Source: Bolinopsis microptera (lineage: Eukaryota; Ctenophora; Tentaculata; Lobata; Bolinopsidae). From it: 64,000 bases of DNA. Shown here piece after piece: positions 1 to 10,719 of the stretch. Made by a program: the position numbers and the translations under genes. The DNA is taken from positions 8,707,720 to 8,771,719 of the forward strand of contig NC_087080.1 in the NCBI RefSeq assembly GCF_026151205.1, written 5' to 3'. Below the pieces are notes generated by a model, which did not search any database, had not been told where the DNA came from, and was given only the letters and a program-made list of their open reading frames with translations. Within the stretch, counting starts at the first letter, position 1, and each line of letters opens with the position of its first letter.

Positions 1-64
1 AATAAAAATAGGAATAAATATCACATCAAAACTCAATCTATCTGATAATACTACTTAAAAACAT

Positions 65-1650
65 GGGGGGGGGGGGGGGGGGGCCAATGGCATAAATGGA
101 GAAAATGGAGAATTACTCATAGGTTTTTCCATTTTCTCCATAGAAATAGTCTCCATTTTATGCCATTTTATGCCATTTTATGCCATTGAAAACCTGAAAA
201 ATTTAGAATTTCGGGAAAAATTATTTAAAAAAAAGATATTTTCGGCCAATAATGAACAGAGTATCATGAAACATGGAGAAAAGTGGTTTTCAGAAAAACT
301 TTGAAAAATGTTGACTTAGAAAATGTTCGGTCCGAGTCATTTACGATACGTACCTCCCGTATCGAGAGCTCCCGATTCCCAGCTCGTGTTGCAAAGGGGA
401 GGCCTGCCTTCCGAGATCGCATTACCTCGAGTCCAAAATTGTGTATCGAGGGGAAGGTGATCTGGACTTCGAAAAACCGAAAAAATATTTTCGGCAAATA
501 ATGAACAGGGTAGCATGAAACGTGGAGAAAAGCGGTTTTCAGAAAAAATTTGAAAAATGCTGACTTAGAAAATGTTCGGTCCGAGTCATTTTTGATGCGT
601 ACCTCCCGTATCGAGAGCTCCCGATTCCGAGCTCGTGTTGCAAAGGGGAGGCCTGCCTTCCGAGATCGCATTACCTCGAGTCCAAAATTGTGTATCGAGG
701 GGAAGGTGTGGACTTCGAAAAACCGAAAAAATATTTTCGGAAAATAATGAACAGAGTAGCATGAAACGTGGAGAAAAGCGGTTTTCAGAAAAAATGTTGA
801 CCGAAAAAATATTTTCGGCTTAAAATGAACAAGGTAGCATGAAACGTGGAGAAAAGTGTTTTTCAGAAAAACTTTGAAAAATTTTGACTTAGAAATTACC
901 CCTCGGTACACAATTTTGGACTCGAGGCTTCCCCCTGGTAATGCGATCTCGGAAGGCAGGCCTCCCCTTTGCAACACAAGCTCGGAATCGGGAGCTCTCG
1001 ATACGAGAGGTACGTATCGAGAATGACTCGGGCCGAAAATTTTTTAAGTCAAAATTTTTCAAAGTTTTTCTAAAAACCACTTTTCTCCACGTTTCATGCT
1101 ACCCTCTTCATTATAAGCCGACAATATCTTTTTGGTTTTTCGGTTTATCGAAGTCTGCACCTACCCCTCGATACACAAATTTGGACTCGAGGCTTCCCCC
1201 TGGTAATGCGATCTCGGAAGGCAGGCCTCCCCTTTGCAGTGCAAGCTTGTTTCGACTGTCGAGGATGTAGGTGTCACTTCTCAGTGCCTATTACTCTCCC
1301 CTATTACTCACTCCTGCTGTACCCTGTAGAAATAACTTTACACTAGGCTTGAGTAATTATGAGTTTGCCTGAAGTGTGCCTCTACTAACCTAGTATAAGC
1401 ATCTAGTAGCCTACTATGAGCTTTCATAAGCTTGTTACGCCCCTAGTAAGCGTAAATAAACATGTTAGCATATCCAATTTAGGTGTTAAATGGTGTTAAA
1501 GATGAAATTTCGAAGACAAAATTCATGGCATAAAATGGAGAAAATGGAGAATTACTCATGTGTCATGGGTTTTTCCATTTTCTCCATAGAAAAAGTCTCC
1601 ATTTTATGCCATTTTATGCCATTTTATGCCATTGGCCCCCCCCCTCCCCC
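65..1650. mobile_element. Non-autonomous element bounded by a G-run and a C-run
   Basis: The left end is 19 G followed by CCAATGGCATAAA. The right end is TTTATGCCATTGG followed by a C-run, so the outer ends are inverted. Just inside each end lies a related ~105-bp unit (about 85-187 and 1525-1634) in direct orientation. Each unit is an imperfect hairpin built from TGGCATAAAATGGAG and its complement, with ATTTTATGCC repeated three times. The interior holds ~247-bp repeats in opposed orientation plus about 260 bp of unique DNA (1240-1500). No transposase frame is present. I see no convincing target-site duplication, so the exact edges (homopolymer included or not) are uncertain. It resembles a foldback or MITE-type DNA transposon. 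Confidence 0.6.
190..1235. repeat. ~247-bp internal tandem repeats, opposed orientation (copy set 1)
   Basis: The landmark AATAATGAACAG recurs at 248, 497 and 743 (spacing 249 and 246), followed by a short partial copy near 820. From about 895 the same unit runs in reverse orientation for about 1.3 copies. Recognisable stretches are the GGTCCGAGTCATT block, the GTATCGAGAGCTCCC block and AGGCCTGCCTTCCGAGATC. Open frames here only reflect the repeat. The same family recurs at 37.55 kb and 53.5 kb. Confidence 0.85.
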
Positions 1651-1905
1651 AATAATAGTAATTAGTAGTTGAACCTCTAGATACGCTTCCATATCGCATG
1701 GACAAGGAAACATCACGCCTTCCAGCACCACTTCACAGTCCCTCATAGGCAGGACATCTGCAGATAATATGAGATATAAGCCATCACATTTGCTGAGTAA
1801 TCAGCCAATACGATTGGTTATATCCCCAGAACTCCAGATAGCATAAGCCGCGCTTACAGAATTAATATGAATGAAAAAATAAAAATGTTGAATAAGTTAA
1901 AATAC
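1651..1905. other. Non-coding, no recognised feature
   Basis: AT-rich sequence between the first element and the LicD-type exons. No gene, RNA or repeat boundary was recognised. Confidence 0.4.
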
Positions 1906-1909
1906 CCAC

Positions 1910-2443
1910 TTTTAGACGGGTATATATATGTATTTAACTTGTAAAGAGGGTAAATCTCCTGATTTTTGTTGTGGACAAATGCTTGGATGTCACACGTAAC
2001 GTAGTGGAAGTCTGCACCCTCATAGTATAGAAAGGAGAGAGAAGGAATCTACCTGAAATTAAGTAGTATTGATTCGAATAGTATTACTATTACTATTACT
2101 ATCAGTAAAGATGCAACGATTTCTATGCATTCGCTTGACAGGGTTTTATTTCACGGGGTGTTGAATTAGCAAAATTTGTCTAGATATATTAAACTATTCA
2201 TACCATGTGCTGGCTCAAACACCTCTAGTTTAGTAGCATACGATGTCACAAGGCGGGTAGCGTACTTTGCGTCTAGTCTCTGGTCTAAGAATGTCTTCAA
2301 CTGTTTTAAGGCAGTGAGTCCTTCTAGTTCTGTCTCAGTTTTGGTGGAACTAGAAGTTGAAGGGAGGTTGGAGACTATGCCAAAGTCGAAGTCATCATCG
2401 TCAGGAATGAATTTACCACTTCTCCATGCTCCCAACAGTGTAC
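1910..2443 (-). CDS. LicD/fukutin-type nucleotidyltransferase-fold protein, two exons (partial)
   Basis: Exon A (2443 to 2204, 240 bp) opens with GTLLGAWRSGKFIPDDDDFD, matching the LicD/FKRP signature (G-x-LLGA-x-R...IP-x-DDD-x-D) whose acidic residues bind metal in phosphosugar or phosphocholine transfer. A preceding hydrophobic stretch in the same open frame is more likely the intron pyrimidine tract, because a CACCAG acceptor sits just before the exon. Exon A ends at a GTATGA donor. Exon B starts at 2011 after a pyrimidine tract ending TGCAG and continues in compatible phase with FHYVTCDIQAFVHNKNQEIY; its end (about 1910-1935) is uncertain. The split codons match. The family usually acts in the Golgi or ER on glycans. 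Upstream and downstream exons were not found, so this may be a fragment of a larger gene or a pseudogene. The motif assignment is fairly secure; the substrate is unknown. Confidence 0.6.
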
Positions 2444-2449
2444 CTGGTG

Positions 2450-3080
2450 ATGCCAGAATGATGATGAAAATAAAGAAAATATTGTACTTTTGAAGGATGA
2501 ACAAAGAAGATATTGAAAAAGTGGTCCTTGGGGGGCGATTTAAAAGCCAACAATTGTATTATTGTATTGGGTATTCTTGTTAACCTGCATCTAGGAATAA
2601 AGAATAGTCATGACTTCTCTGCCACTCTCTGAACAGAGTAAGGAAAACTGAAGCGAGGTCTATGCGCTGTGGGCCCTATACATCGCACCCTGTAGGACCT
2701 ATGATGTATGACTTTCATGGCATTTGTTGGGGATACGGGCAGAATGTCCGCTGGCTTCTCTGATATCTGTTCCACTGAGTCTGATGCATTCTGTGACTTT
2801 GACATACGTTGCATGCCACTTTTCGCGCGCGAAGCGCGCGCCGCCGAAGGATATTTGGGATACGTAACATGTATCAACTGTGACTCCGTTTCTGCATCTG
2901 ACACCTTCTCTGTTCTCCACCGTGTTAGCTACTGGTGTAGGATCCATGGCATACAGGCTCAAGGTTAGCTAGAATGAACAAAATTGAACCTTTTCGAGAA
3001 CAAAATTATCATAAGTTTTGTGCCCGACCAGTGCTTTCCACGGAGTAACGTCCCCGACAAAGACGTAATTATGATTCAGC
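2450..3080. other. Non-coding, with a GC-rich hairpin
   Basis: No convincing exon. A GC-rich imperfect inverted repeat (CGCGCGCGAAGCGCGCG) lies at about 2823-2840. Overlapping open frames in both directions at 2600-2960 show no family motif and no splice context. Confidence 0.35.
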
Positions 3081-3197
3081 AAACAAATTTTTGTAGGTTA
3101 AACTTAATAACCTACCAAGACGCGCCCCGAGTTGGATTCGTCGACGATCCAATATTTGGATCAAATATTTTACGAGTATCACCCGTTTACCCACATT

Positions 3198-3840
3198 TAG
3201 GTGCCCTTTATGGCTGACCAACTTTTCCAAACTTTTCCACATTGCACATGTCCTAATATTAAGCATTAAGGCCACTTTTTGCCACTTTTACCACTTTTTA
3301 CCACCTTTCTTGTTTGTCGAATATCTTTAGTTTTGAACATCGTAAAAGCTTGCAGATTAATCGAGGGTGTTCATCCTATAGATCAGGAGGCAAAACTTTT
3401 GTAGGGCAATTTCTACGCGTCAGACAGTCTCACAATCAGTTGACACACGCTGTAACCCCTTTTGATCGCGCGCGTCCGGCTGCGGCCGGCCGGCGTGCAC
3501 GAGAGGTATACAGCGTGTAGCAAACAATCATGAATCAGTTAATTGGATAATTATCAATTTGCTAATTAGACAAATTTAACATTTTTATATTGGCTCAAAA
3601 TGATCGGAATAGCTTAAAACACGGAGAAAGGCAGATTTTAGTAATCAGGAATTACTAAGTGGAACTGGAAAGGTCTGCAACTGAAAAACGTTAACCATAC
3701 GATATTAGAGTTTCATAACTAATTCATAATTACAATGCGTCAATACAGCCTGATAGATTTTTTACAAAAACTGCACCAATGGCACAGTCAAGATCGAACC
3801 GATAACCTGCTGTACTATCATTTTATGCAGTATATGAAAC
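3198..3840 (+). repeat. Inner left arm of the nested inverted repeat
   Basis: Contains AGGTGCCCTTTATGGCTGAC, a run of CCACTTTT units, TAGTAATCAGGAATTACTAAG and CGATATTAGAGTTTCATAAC, each found in reverse at 4800-5562. Confidence 0.75.
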
Positions 3841-4282
3841 ACTTTATACCGCGAGAAACCCGGTATTGGGTATAAAGAGGTTTTACAGTTTATCACCAAT
3901 CACGAAACAGGCTACAGCTCGAAGAAGGCAAAAAAAGACCAGGGAAACCAAGGAACAGCAGCTGTTGATTCTATAGGAAGCAAGTTTAAATACAACTTCC
4001 AACATCTACTGTGACTTGTTTTGCATTGTACTGCATACCGCTTCATTTGCTATGCGAGATACCTCAAATCTAGATACCTCAAATCTAACTAAAATCAACA
4101 AGGGTAAGATACGGTCAAAGGTAAGATTTAGATACGAGCGTCAGGCAAGGGTACTGGTAGTAAAGATAATGATTAATTCAGTTAGTTCCAGGAGATTAAA
4201 TGAGTTCCAGGAGAGTCAGGATTTCTTGCGGAATGCGAAAACGACGGGACAGATCGTGATCAGGAAGGATTGTTAATGTTAT

Positions 4283-4437
4283 TATTAGTAATACTAGCAG
4301 GAACCCGTATAATATAACCCTAAACGGTGTCAAGACTTAAAATACTAAAATAATTATTACCTATTTAATTGGTGTTTTTGACACCACTTGGGGGTCCAAA
4401 TTTTAGGCTCTAAAATCATTATTCCTTGGCCAATTTT
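4283..4437 (+). repeat. ~150-bp dispersed repeat, copy 1
   Basis: Runs from near ACTAGCAGGAACCCGT through GTTTTTGACACCAC to GGTCCAAATTTTAGG and TTGGCCAAT. The same blocks, in order and in reverse orientation, occur at about 57288-57452. It is probably a small MITE or a fragment of one. Confidence 0.55.
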
Positions 4438-4568
4438 TTATTTTTTCATGCTGATTTGAAGGCCATTAAAGCATTTGACCCAGCCAAAAAAGTTCCAGTT
4501 GTATATCTTTTACGGTTTTTGCGGAAAGTCGCGTTAAAGTTGATGCTGTGGTGTCAGTAAAATGGCAC

Positions 4569-4597
4569 AGATATATATATATATATATATATATATC
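4569..4597. repeat. (AT)n microsatellite
   Basis: About 13 AT dinucleotides near the centre of the nested inverted repeat. Confidence 0.95.
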
Positions 4598-4619
4598 GTC
4601 TCGCTTTATATGTAGTAAG

Positions 4620-4653
4620 ATTATTACTGTGTAATATATTACACAGTAATAAT
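4620..4653. repeat. 34-bp perfect palindrome
   Basis: Two 17-base arms meet between 4636 and 4637 with no spacer; the arm reads ATTATTACTGTGTAATA. It lies in the loop of the nested inverted repeat. Confidence 0.9.
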
Positions 4654-4654
4654 A

Positions 4655-4905
4655 TTACTGGGCGGCGCTGATCAAGGCGGATGGCTTGTCATCCCGCCGA
4701 ATCTCTATTTCAATTTATAATATTGATGAACATTATAGCCTGGGGTCTCCACACTAGGTAATGTTATTATCTTAACTATAACCTCACTGATTCATCATTG
4801 AAATCGATAAAATGATAGTACAGCAGGCTATCGGTTTGATTTTGACTTTACTGGGCGGCATTCAGCCTGTCATTCCGCCGAATCTTTTATATTCGGTGCA
4901 GTTTC
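4655..4905. repeat. GTCATTCCGCCGAATC repeat family, two copies
   Basis: GTCATCCCGCCGAATCT (near 4687) and GTCATTCCGCCGAATCT (near 4870) share a preceding GGGCGGC block. The first is followed by AACATTATAGCCTGGGGTC. The same pair of blocks recurs at 7722-7740, 8028-8050 and 8497-8560, so it is a dispersed repeat shared between two different elements. Confidence 0.6.
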
Positions 4906-5562
4906 TGTGAAAATCTATAAAGCTGTACTGTAAGTGTAATTAGTTATGAAACTCTAATATCGTGTGGTTAACATTTTTCAGTTTCAGACCTTTCCACTTA
5001 GTAATTCCTGATTACTAAAATCTGCCGAGATTTACTGAACTCCAACTACAAATATTGGTAATTTCAGTACTCTTGAAACGAAAAATTCACGGAGTTTTTT
5101 GAAAAGCGTTTTTTTCCACGTTTAATGCAATTTGATCACTTTTGGCGAAAAAAATATTTTATTTTTTCCAACATAACATCCAAGGATCTCGAAAAAAAAA
5201 TGTAAGTGAATAAAAATGTTCAAAGTTTTTCTAAAAACTACTTTTCTCATTGTTTTAAGCTATTCCGATCATTTTGAGCCAATATAAAAATGTTAAATTT
5301 GTCTAATAAAATTTTTTTTAAATTTTTGCTAATTAGCTAATTGATAATTATCCAATTAGCTGATTATCTGACGTAAACATTTTTTCACAAAAGTTTTTTC
5401 TTCTGATAAGACGAACACCCTCGATCCGATTAATCCGCAACCTTTTATGATGTTCACAACTAAAGATATTCGACAAACAAGAAAGGTGGTAAAAAGTGGT
5501 AAAAGTGGCCTTAAGACACGCGGAAAAGTTTGGAAAAGTTGGTCAGCCATAAAGGGCACCTA
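4800..5562 (-). repeat. Inner right arm of the nested inverted repeat
   Basis: Reverse counterpart of 3198-3840. The extra segment at about 5235-5290 (ATTTTGAGCCAA, TCATTTTGAG and neighbours, read in reverse) resembles part of the ~245-bp repeat found in three other elements. Confidence 0.7.
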
Positions 5563-6262
5563 ATGGGACTCAAAAACGTCGAATTCCTTAGAAAGCTTCT
5601 TGTGTCGGTATAGATCGATTTTTTCAGACGGATCTGTCTATATAACTAACTGATAATTGAGAGCACATTGTCATTAAGTAAATAAAACAATACAAAACCA
5701 CCACGCACGACATCAAACATAGTAATATTTATGTTTACATACTACAGTTAACTCAAAGTTAACATAGAGTTAACTCAGAGTGTATCATGCAGTGTGTGCT
5801 AAAATTAGATATAGATAGTTAATGTGACAGTTCAGTGTAGAGTGATTTATATTATTATTATCATCATCATTTATATTTGATATTATTATTATCATCATCC
5901 TGTTGAAATTTGGACTAGTTTTGCGTGTTACCTCACGAATCCAGAATCGGGATCAAATCTTTTTCAATGTATTCAGAATCAACACATGCAACTTAAAACA
6001 AATCATTTTGAATACTTTTCAAAGATAATGACTTTCTTATTTCTCCATAAAAAGCACGATAGCGTGAGTACCTTTTGTCGAGATGCCTCGAAAGTGATCT
6101 TAAACAATTCCACGTACAATTTTGGTACATTCACTTCAACTTATAGCTTAACGGGTTATACTCGTAAAATATCTGTTCCATATATTGGAACCGTCGACGA
6201 GTCGACGAGTCCAACTCGGCGCGCGTCCTGATAGGTTGTAAACCTACAAGTACAACTTATAC

Positions 6263-7010
6263 TTATAGCAGAATCAAGCAAGTTAAAAAATATTTCATAC
6301 GTATCTTAAATTGAATGTGCTTTCTGTCATGTGGAAAGGTGGTGCACGCCTTTTCCAAATCAAAAGATATGATATAGATATCAATTTGAGTTACCATTCT
6401 CAAATGCAAAATGATACCGATGTAAATCATAAATAAGATCGGTCACTCGCTTTTCCCATTATATATTAGGAATTTCAAAATGACGTACCTTGTATTTTTC
6501 ACTTCGATAGTAATATATAAAGTGTAATATGTGTAAAGTGTAAACTAACCGTGATGTTGCAGGTAATAATAAAGCTTTAGTTGAACTGTTTATCTGTCAA
6601 GCACTTCACTGGTTAGTTCACTGATGAAAAGTCTTCAGAAACGCGCCACTGAACTTGCTTTTATAATTTTATATATACACTTATATAATAGTGTTAACTT
6701 GGTTTTTGTGGTGACGTTTCTTGGATATTGTTAGTATTAATTTCATAATATGTTTGTAGTTAACACAACATTTCGATGGTTGTTGCTGTCCTCAACAATT
6801 TTCTTCAGTAAGTTGCTCCGTGAATATACGTCCATTGTTCAACTTTAAGATCAGTTTTTGCAAGCTACTACAGTGTAATCGTCAAACTACGAACACCAAG
6901 AAAACGCCCTCGTAGAATTAATCTTCTGTTATTATCTATATTTTTATGACCCATCTACATTCTACGTTCTACCCCGTAAAATCCCATCATAGAGCCCAAG
7001 GAGTAATTTC
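6263..7010. other. Non-coding, no recognised feature
   Basis: AT-rich stretch between the nested inverted repeat and the candidate acidic exon. No exon or repeat boundary stands out. Confidence 0.35.
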
Positions 7011-7035
7011 TTGATTAGAAATAATCTACCTTCAG

Positions 7036-7239
7036 TTGCTTCTACTTTCACTCTAGAAGAGGAGACAGTTGCATCAAATGAGGAAATAGAACTTAGTGGA
7101 GCAATAACGGCCTACGAACCACTTGTCGCTGTAGGATTAGCCGAGGAGCCCTTTGTTGCAGTTGAAGCAACAAAGGAATCGTATCGAGAACCATTGGAAG
7201 AATCTTCTGAAGGAACACTGGAAGAATCTGTTGAGGAAG
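7036..7239 (+). CDS. Candidate internal exon, acidic low-complexity protein
   Basis: A clean acceptor (CTACCTTCAG) and donor (GAGGAAG then GTACGA) bracket 204 bp that stay open in one frame and start and end in the same phase. The translation is rich in Glu, Val, Ala and Ser (for example LEEETVASNEEIELSGA and EPLEESSEGTLEESVEE) with loosely repeated EEPFVAVEA-like segments. No family is recognised and flanking exons were not found. The open frame formally runs into the G-run element 19 bp downstream, but that Lys/Asp-rich part is just the element's GGGACAAAA repeats. A symmetric, skippable exon fits a spacer or linker region. Chance openness is the main alternative. Confidence 0.4.
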
Positions 7240-8027
7240 GTACGATTTTTGGTCATAGGGGGGGGGGGGGTGCCACTGTCCATTTTATCCCTGCACAAAA
7301 AAAACTGAAAAAAAGACAAAGACAAAATTACAAAATGGACAAACGGGACAAAAGGGACAAAAAAGATAATAGGGACAAAAAAGACAAAAAAGGCGGGGAC
7401 AAAATGGACAAAATGGACAAAAAGGACAGAGACAAACGAGACAAATTGACAGGGACAAAATGGACAGTAAAGAGAAGTCGCTGATTTCCGATAGGGTACA
7501 GGGTGTCGATTCTTTATGCTTCCTGTGTCTGAGGAAGCGTTCCTTCTTGTTCCACAGTTGTTTACATTTAGCTTCTTTTTCAGTTACTGGGCTGCGCTCA
7601 GCTTGACCATTGTTAATGATCTGGCCCGGCGCGCGCTACTTCGTAGCACTTGCCATTGAGAAGAAAGCGGCGCGCGCTACTTCGAAGAAATTTAGACGAG
7701 TAACATCCGTCAACGCTCAGCCTGTCATTCCGCCGAATTTTTATTCGGGCTGAGTGAATTACGACCTCCATCGCCCTGAAAAAGTGCAAATGCTCATTGG
7801 ATGTTACAGCGCACGTGACTCGCATTCACGTGATCGTTCAGAACTAAATTAATTAATTAAAGCCGCGCAAAAGATCACGTGCACGCCAACTACCAATAAG
7901 AAAGAAGTGAGGTATGCGCTACAAGAGCCGCGCGCTGAGTTAGATTGTAAAATCTGGTTAATTGATTGTAAAATCGCATAAACGCGCCTATTTGCGTTTT
8001 AGAGGGTTCAATTACGCCAGGCTATGT

Positions 8028-8150
8028 TAATGAACATAATAGCCTGGGGTCCTCAAGTAACTTTTGCAGCTGTGTCTTTCAGTCTTTCAATCATAAGTTT
8101 TGTGCTGTTGCTACTCAGTTGGTCAATTGATTTAAACATCTTCTATTTTT
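8028..8150 (+). repeat. Direct repeat inside the second G-run element, copy 1
   Basis: AATAGCCTGGGGTCC through TCAATCATAAGTTTTGTGCT to GTCAATTGATTTAAACATCTTC. The second copy is at about 8540-8650. Confidence 0.8.
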
Positions 8151-8539
8151 CTTCGTAGATCTTTTTTTTCATAGGGTGATTTATTTTCTAACAGGCTTGA
8201 TTTCGCGCTGTTTTAATTTTTGCAATCTTCTTACTCATAAAATGATTTATATCATGTTGGTAACACTTTAACCTGTGTATCATGTTGATCCTCCTATTGA
8301 TAATTGACAATCATTGCAGTGAAAGCAGTATTAATGGCATTCTCACTTTTCAGAACTAAGTGCCTTAATGATTTTTAATGGATTATCGGATAGTTATAAT
8401 TCATAGTAATGATTCTCTGTGGCAAATAAAAATTGTATTTTACTTTTAAAAATGGTATTTTACTTTTCATTACAGGTGTGCGAGGGCGCTCAACCTGTCA
8501 TTCCGCCGAATCTTTATTCATGTTGTTATGTTAATAACA

Positions 8540-8650
8540 CAATAGCCCTGGGGTCCCCTGGTAACTGATCATGCTGGTCTTCCCAGTCTTCAATCATAAG
8601 TTTTGTGCTGTTGCTACTCAGTTGGTCATTGATTTAAACATCTTCGTTTT
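8540..8650 (+). repeat. Direct repeat inside the second G-run element, copy 2
   Basis: Same order of blocks as 8028-8150 with small indels, beginning AATAGCCCTGGGGTCC. Confidence 0.8.
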
Positions 8651-9869
8651 CGTCGACGTCCGACGAGCAACGAGAAAAATTGCGTGGCGGCGTCGGTGCA
8701 GCCTTCTGTAAGGTGATACGTCGAAGTAGTAAAACAAAAATTTTTAGTAAAACCAAAATTTTTATTTACCACAAAACCATCAATACATATTTAATATTAT
8801 TAGACATTTACAAATATTCTAAATTTAAATTCAGCTATATTCACAATACACTCCCGCCGCGCTGACAGCCACACATTGCCTGAGAATTCTCAAGTGCAGA
8901 TGTAAGCGCCGCGCGCGCGAGGTTTGTAATCTTAGCAATTACATGTCACGATATATATTATTAAATGTTCATTCGCTGACTACAGCGAGCAGCACAGCTG
9001 CGGTGGCGTCAGCTAGTAGGATTTCACCTACAAGGCACATCGCTTCACACCTACCTAACCAAAGTGCTTTTCGCGCCGCTGCGGACGCAACTTGTTCCAC
9101 AAGTCATCCGCCTCCGGCGGTCGCCGCGCTACTGCAAGCGAGAGGCTATAGTTAGAGCAACACACGCACCACAAGCCATAATTTATCACAGTTTGACTAG
9201 CTAACGCGATCCTTTCCGCAGGCGCTCGCGCTTTGCTCAAGTTGCGCTTGGCTCAAGTTGCGCTCAGCGTGAACTGCGTGAACGACCGAAATTTCCCAAT
9301 ATGCAATAAATTTTTTGCTTCTAAAAATTCTCTGATAATTATAATAGATCGTTTACATTGTAATTATGTTAGATAATAACCCTCGCGCGCGGCGGCCTTA
9401 CATCTCTCCTGAGAATCTCTCAGCAATGTTGCGGCTTCGCGGCGGCTGAAATTTAATTTAATTTATTTAGAAATGTATAATAATTTTAAATATATTGTTG
9501 TTTTGTGAGTAAATAAAAAAAATGTTTTTTTATACTAAATTTGTGTACCTCTACATTGAGCGTGTCTAATTTTTTGTCTCTTTGTCCAAAATTTTTGTCC
9601 CTTTATCGTCCCTTTTGGTCCCTTTTGTCCTAGATTGTCCATTTTGTCCATTGTTGTCCCACAATACACTGTCCTTCACAAAAATGTAAAAAAAGACAAA
9701 GACAAAGTGGAACAAAATGGGACAGTATTACCACCCCCCCCCCCTGTCTGGATGGGCTGACCTCCCAATGTAATATGTTTTCATGGAGGACTGCTCGTTT
9801 TGGGAGGGCTTGAATATGACAATCTTAGTTTTTTTATATTTACTTCAAGGCCCTGGAGTACAGAAGTCA

Positions 9870-10262
9870 GATAGAATGTTGATATGACTTGCAAGGCCTG
9901 GACTTAGAGCGAGAAGGGACAAGATCGTCAGCCAAGAGCAGATGTGATATTAGAACGTCAGCAAGAACAGGTTATCACCACAGATTTCAGAAGAGAAGAC
10001 ATAGTTATTATTATAGATTTAAAAAGGTCTGTGGAGAGGGGGTGTCCTGCTCCGTTCCTTTGCCAATATCAAGTTTAGGGACAGATTTTGGGAGATTTTT
10101 ATATGACAATTGGTTTTTTTGTACAGTATCAACTTAAGCAGTTAAAGTAGTGACCGTATTCCAAGCATGTTATTTGTGCAGAAGAAGGTCCCTTCATACA
10201 GTTCAAAGCCTTTCTAGATCAACAAAGCATGCATAGAGACGAGCTTTTTTAACTTTATGTAA
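9870..10262 (-). pseudogene. Degraded LINE reverse transcriptase fragment, copy 1
   Basis: Read on the minus strand, this carries broken reverse transcriptase motifs: the region encoding the catalytic LLWADDLV block lies near 9910-9950 as CAGCCAAGAGCAGATGTG in reverse. The same stretch reads CATCAGCCCAGAGCAGATGTG in the intact-looking LINE at 51.67 kb. Many single-base indels scatter the frame. The downstream copy at 10292-10705 is the same segment again. Confidence 0.55.
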
Positions 10263-10291
10263 TTTATCATTGACTGGTCTAAGGGTAAAAA

Positions 10292-10705
10292 CAGAAGTCA
10301 AATAGAATGTTGATATTGACTTGCAAGGCCTTGGGACTTAGAGCAAGAAGGACAAGATCTCAGCCCAGAGCAGATGTGATATTAGAACTCAATCAAAACT
10401 GGATATCACCCCAACAGAATTTCAGAAGAGATGACAAGTTATTAATATAGAGATTAAAAAGGTCTGGTGATAGGGTGTCCTTGCGCCCGACCTTTGCCAA
10501 TACAATTTAGGACAGAGTTGGAGATTTTTATATGAGCAATTGAGTTTTGGACAATATCGACTAAATCAGGATAAAGAAGTTACCGGTACTATTTCCAAGT
10601 GCATGTTATGTTGTGCAGAAAGAAGTCCCCTACTTACAGTGTCAAAGGCCAGTTCTTAATCAACAAAGCATGCATAGAGTCGAGCTTTTTTTAACATTAG
10701 TGTAG
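10292..10705 (-). pseudogene. Degraded LINE reverse transcriptase fragment, copy 2
   Basis: This tandem second copy repeats 9870-10262 at a spacing of about 425 bp. In reverse it shows the ADDL region (near 10352-10375), a QG-x-PLSP-like block (near 10460-10485) and the FVD...AFDTVS motif A region (near 10635-10675), all interrupted by indels. The order matches the minus-strand LINE at 50.3-53.2 kb. The two copies differ from each other mostly by one-base insertions and deletions, an error-like pattern. Confidence 0.6.
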
Positions 10706-10719
10706 TTATCATGCTGTCT

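Larger units (their letters stand above)
3083..6262. repeat. 3.2-kb nested inverted repeat (foldback structure)
   Basis: Outer arms: about 3083-3195 (including CGAGTTGGATTCGTCGACG and ATATTTTACGAGTAT) match 6147-6258 on the reverse strand. Inner arms: about 3198-3840 match about 4800-5562 in reverse, beginning AGGTGCCCTTTATGGCTGAC on the left and ending GTCAGCCATAAAGGGCACCT on the right. On the left the two arm pairs are contiguous; on the right ~585 bp (5563-6146) separates them. The right inner arm also has ~270 bp (about 5045-5310) missing from the left. The arms are diverged, with substitutions and indels. No transposase is visible inside. Confidence 0.75.
7258..9744. mobile_element. Second G-run/C-run-bounded element, with GGGACAAAA subterminal repeats
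   Basis: The left end is 13 G followed by TGCCACTGTCCATTTT. The right end, in reverse, is a G-run followed by TGGTAATACTGTCCCATTTT. Both ends then show short repeats of GGGACAAAA/AATGGACAAAA type: at about 7320-7465 on the left and, in reverse, about 9575-9725 on the right. The 2.2-kb interior includes GTCATTCCGCCGAAT repeats, a ~105-bp direct repeat, several CACGTG sites near 7810-7885 and GC-rich blocks, but no long transposase frame. No clear target duplication was seen. The architecture (inverted ends plus subterminal short motifs) fits a non-autonomous DNA transposon. Confidence 0.6.

Noticed and set aside
264-1270. Repetitive open frames on both strands in the first element
   Set aside because: They follow the ~247-bp repeat and share the same segments in several frames; no independent coding evidence.
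7258-7484. Lys/Asp-rich C-terminus of the 157-codon frame starting near 7011
   Set aside because: It translates the element's GGGACAAAA subterminal repeats; only the part before the GTACGA donor is kept as an exon candidate.
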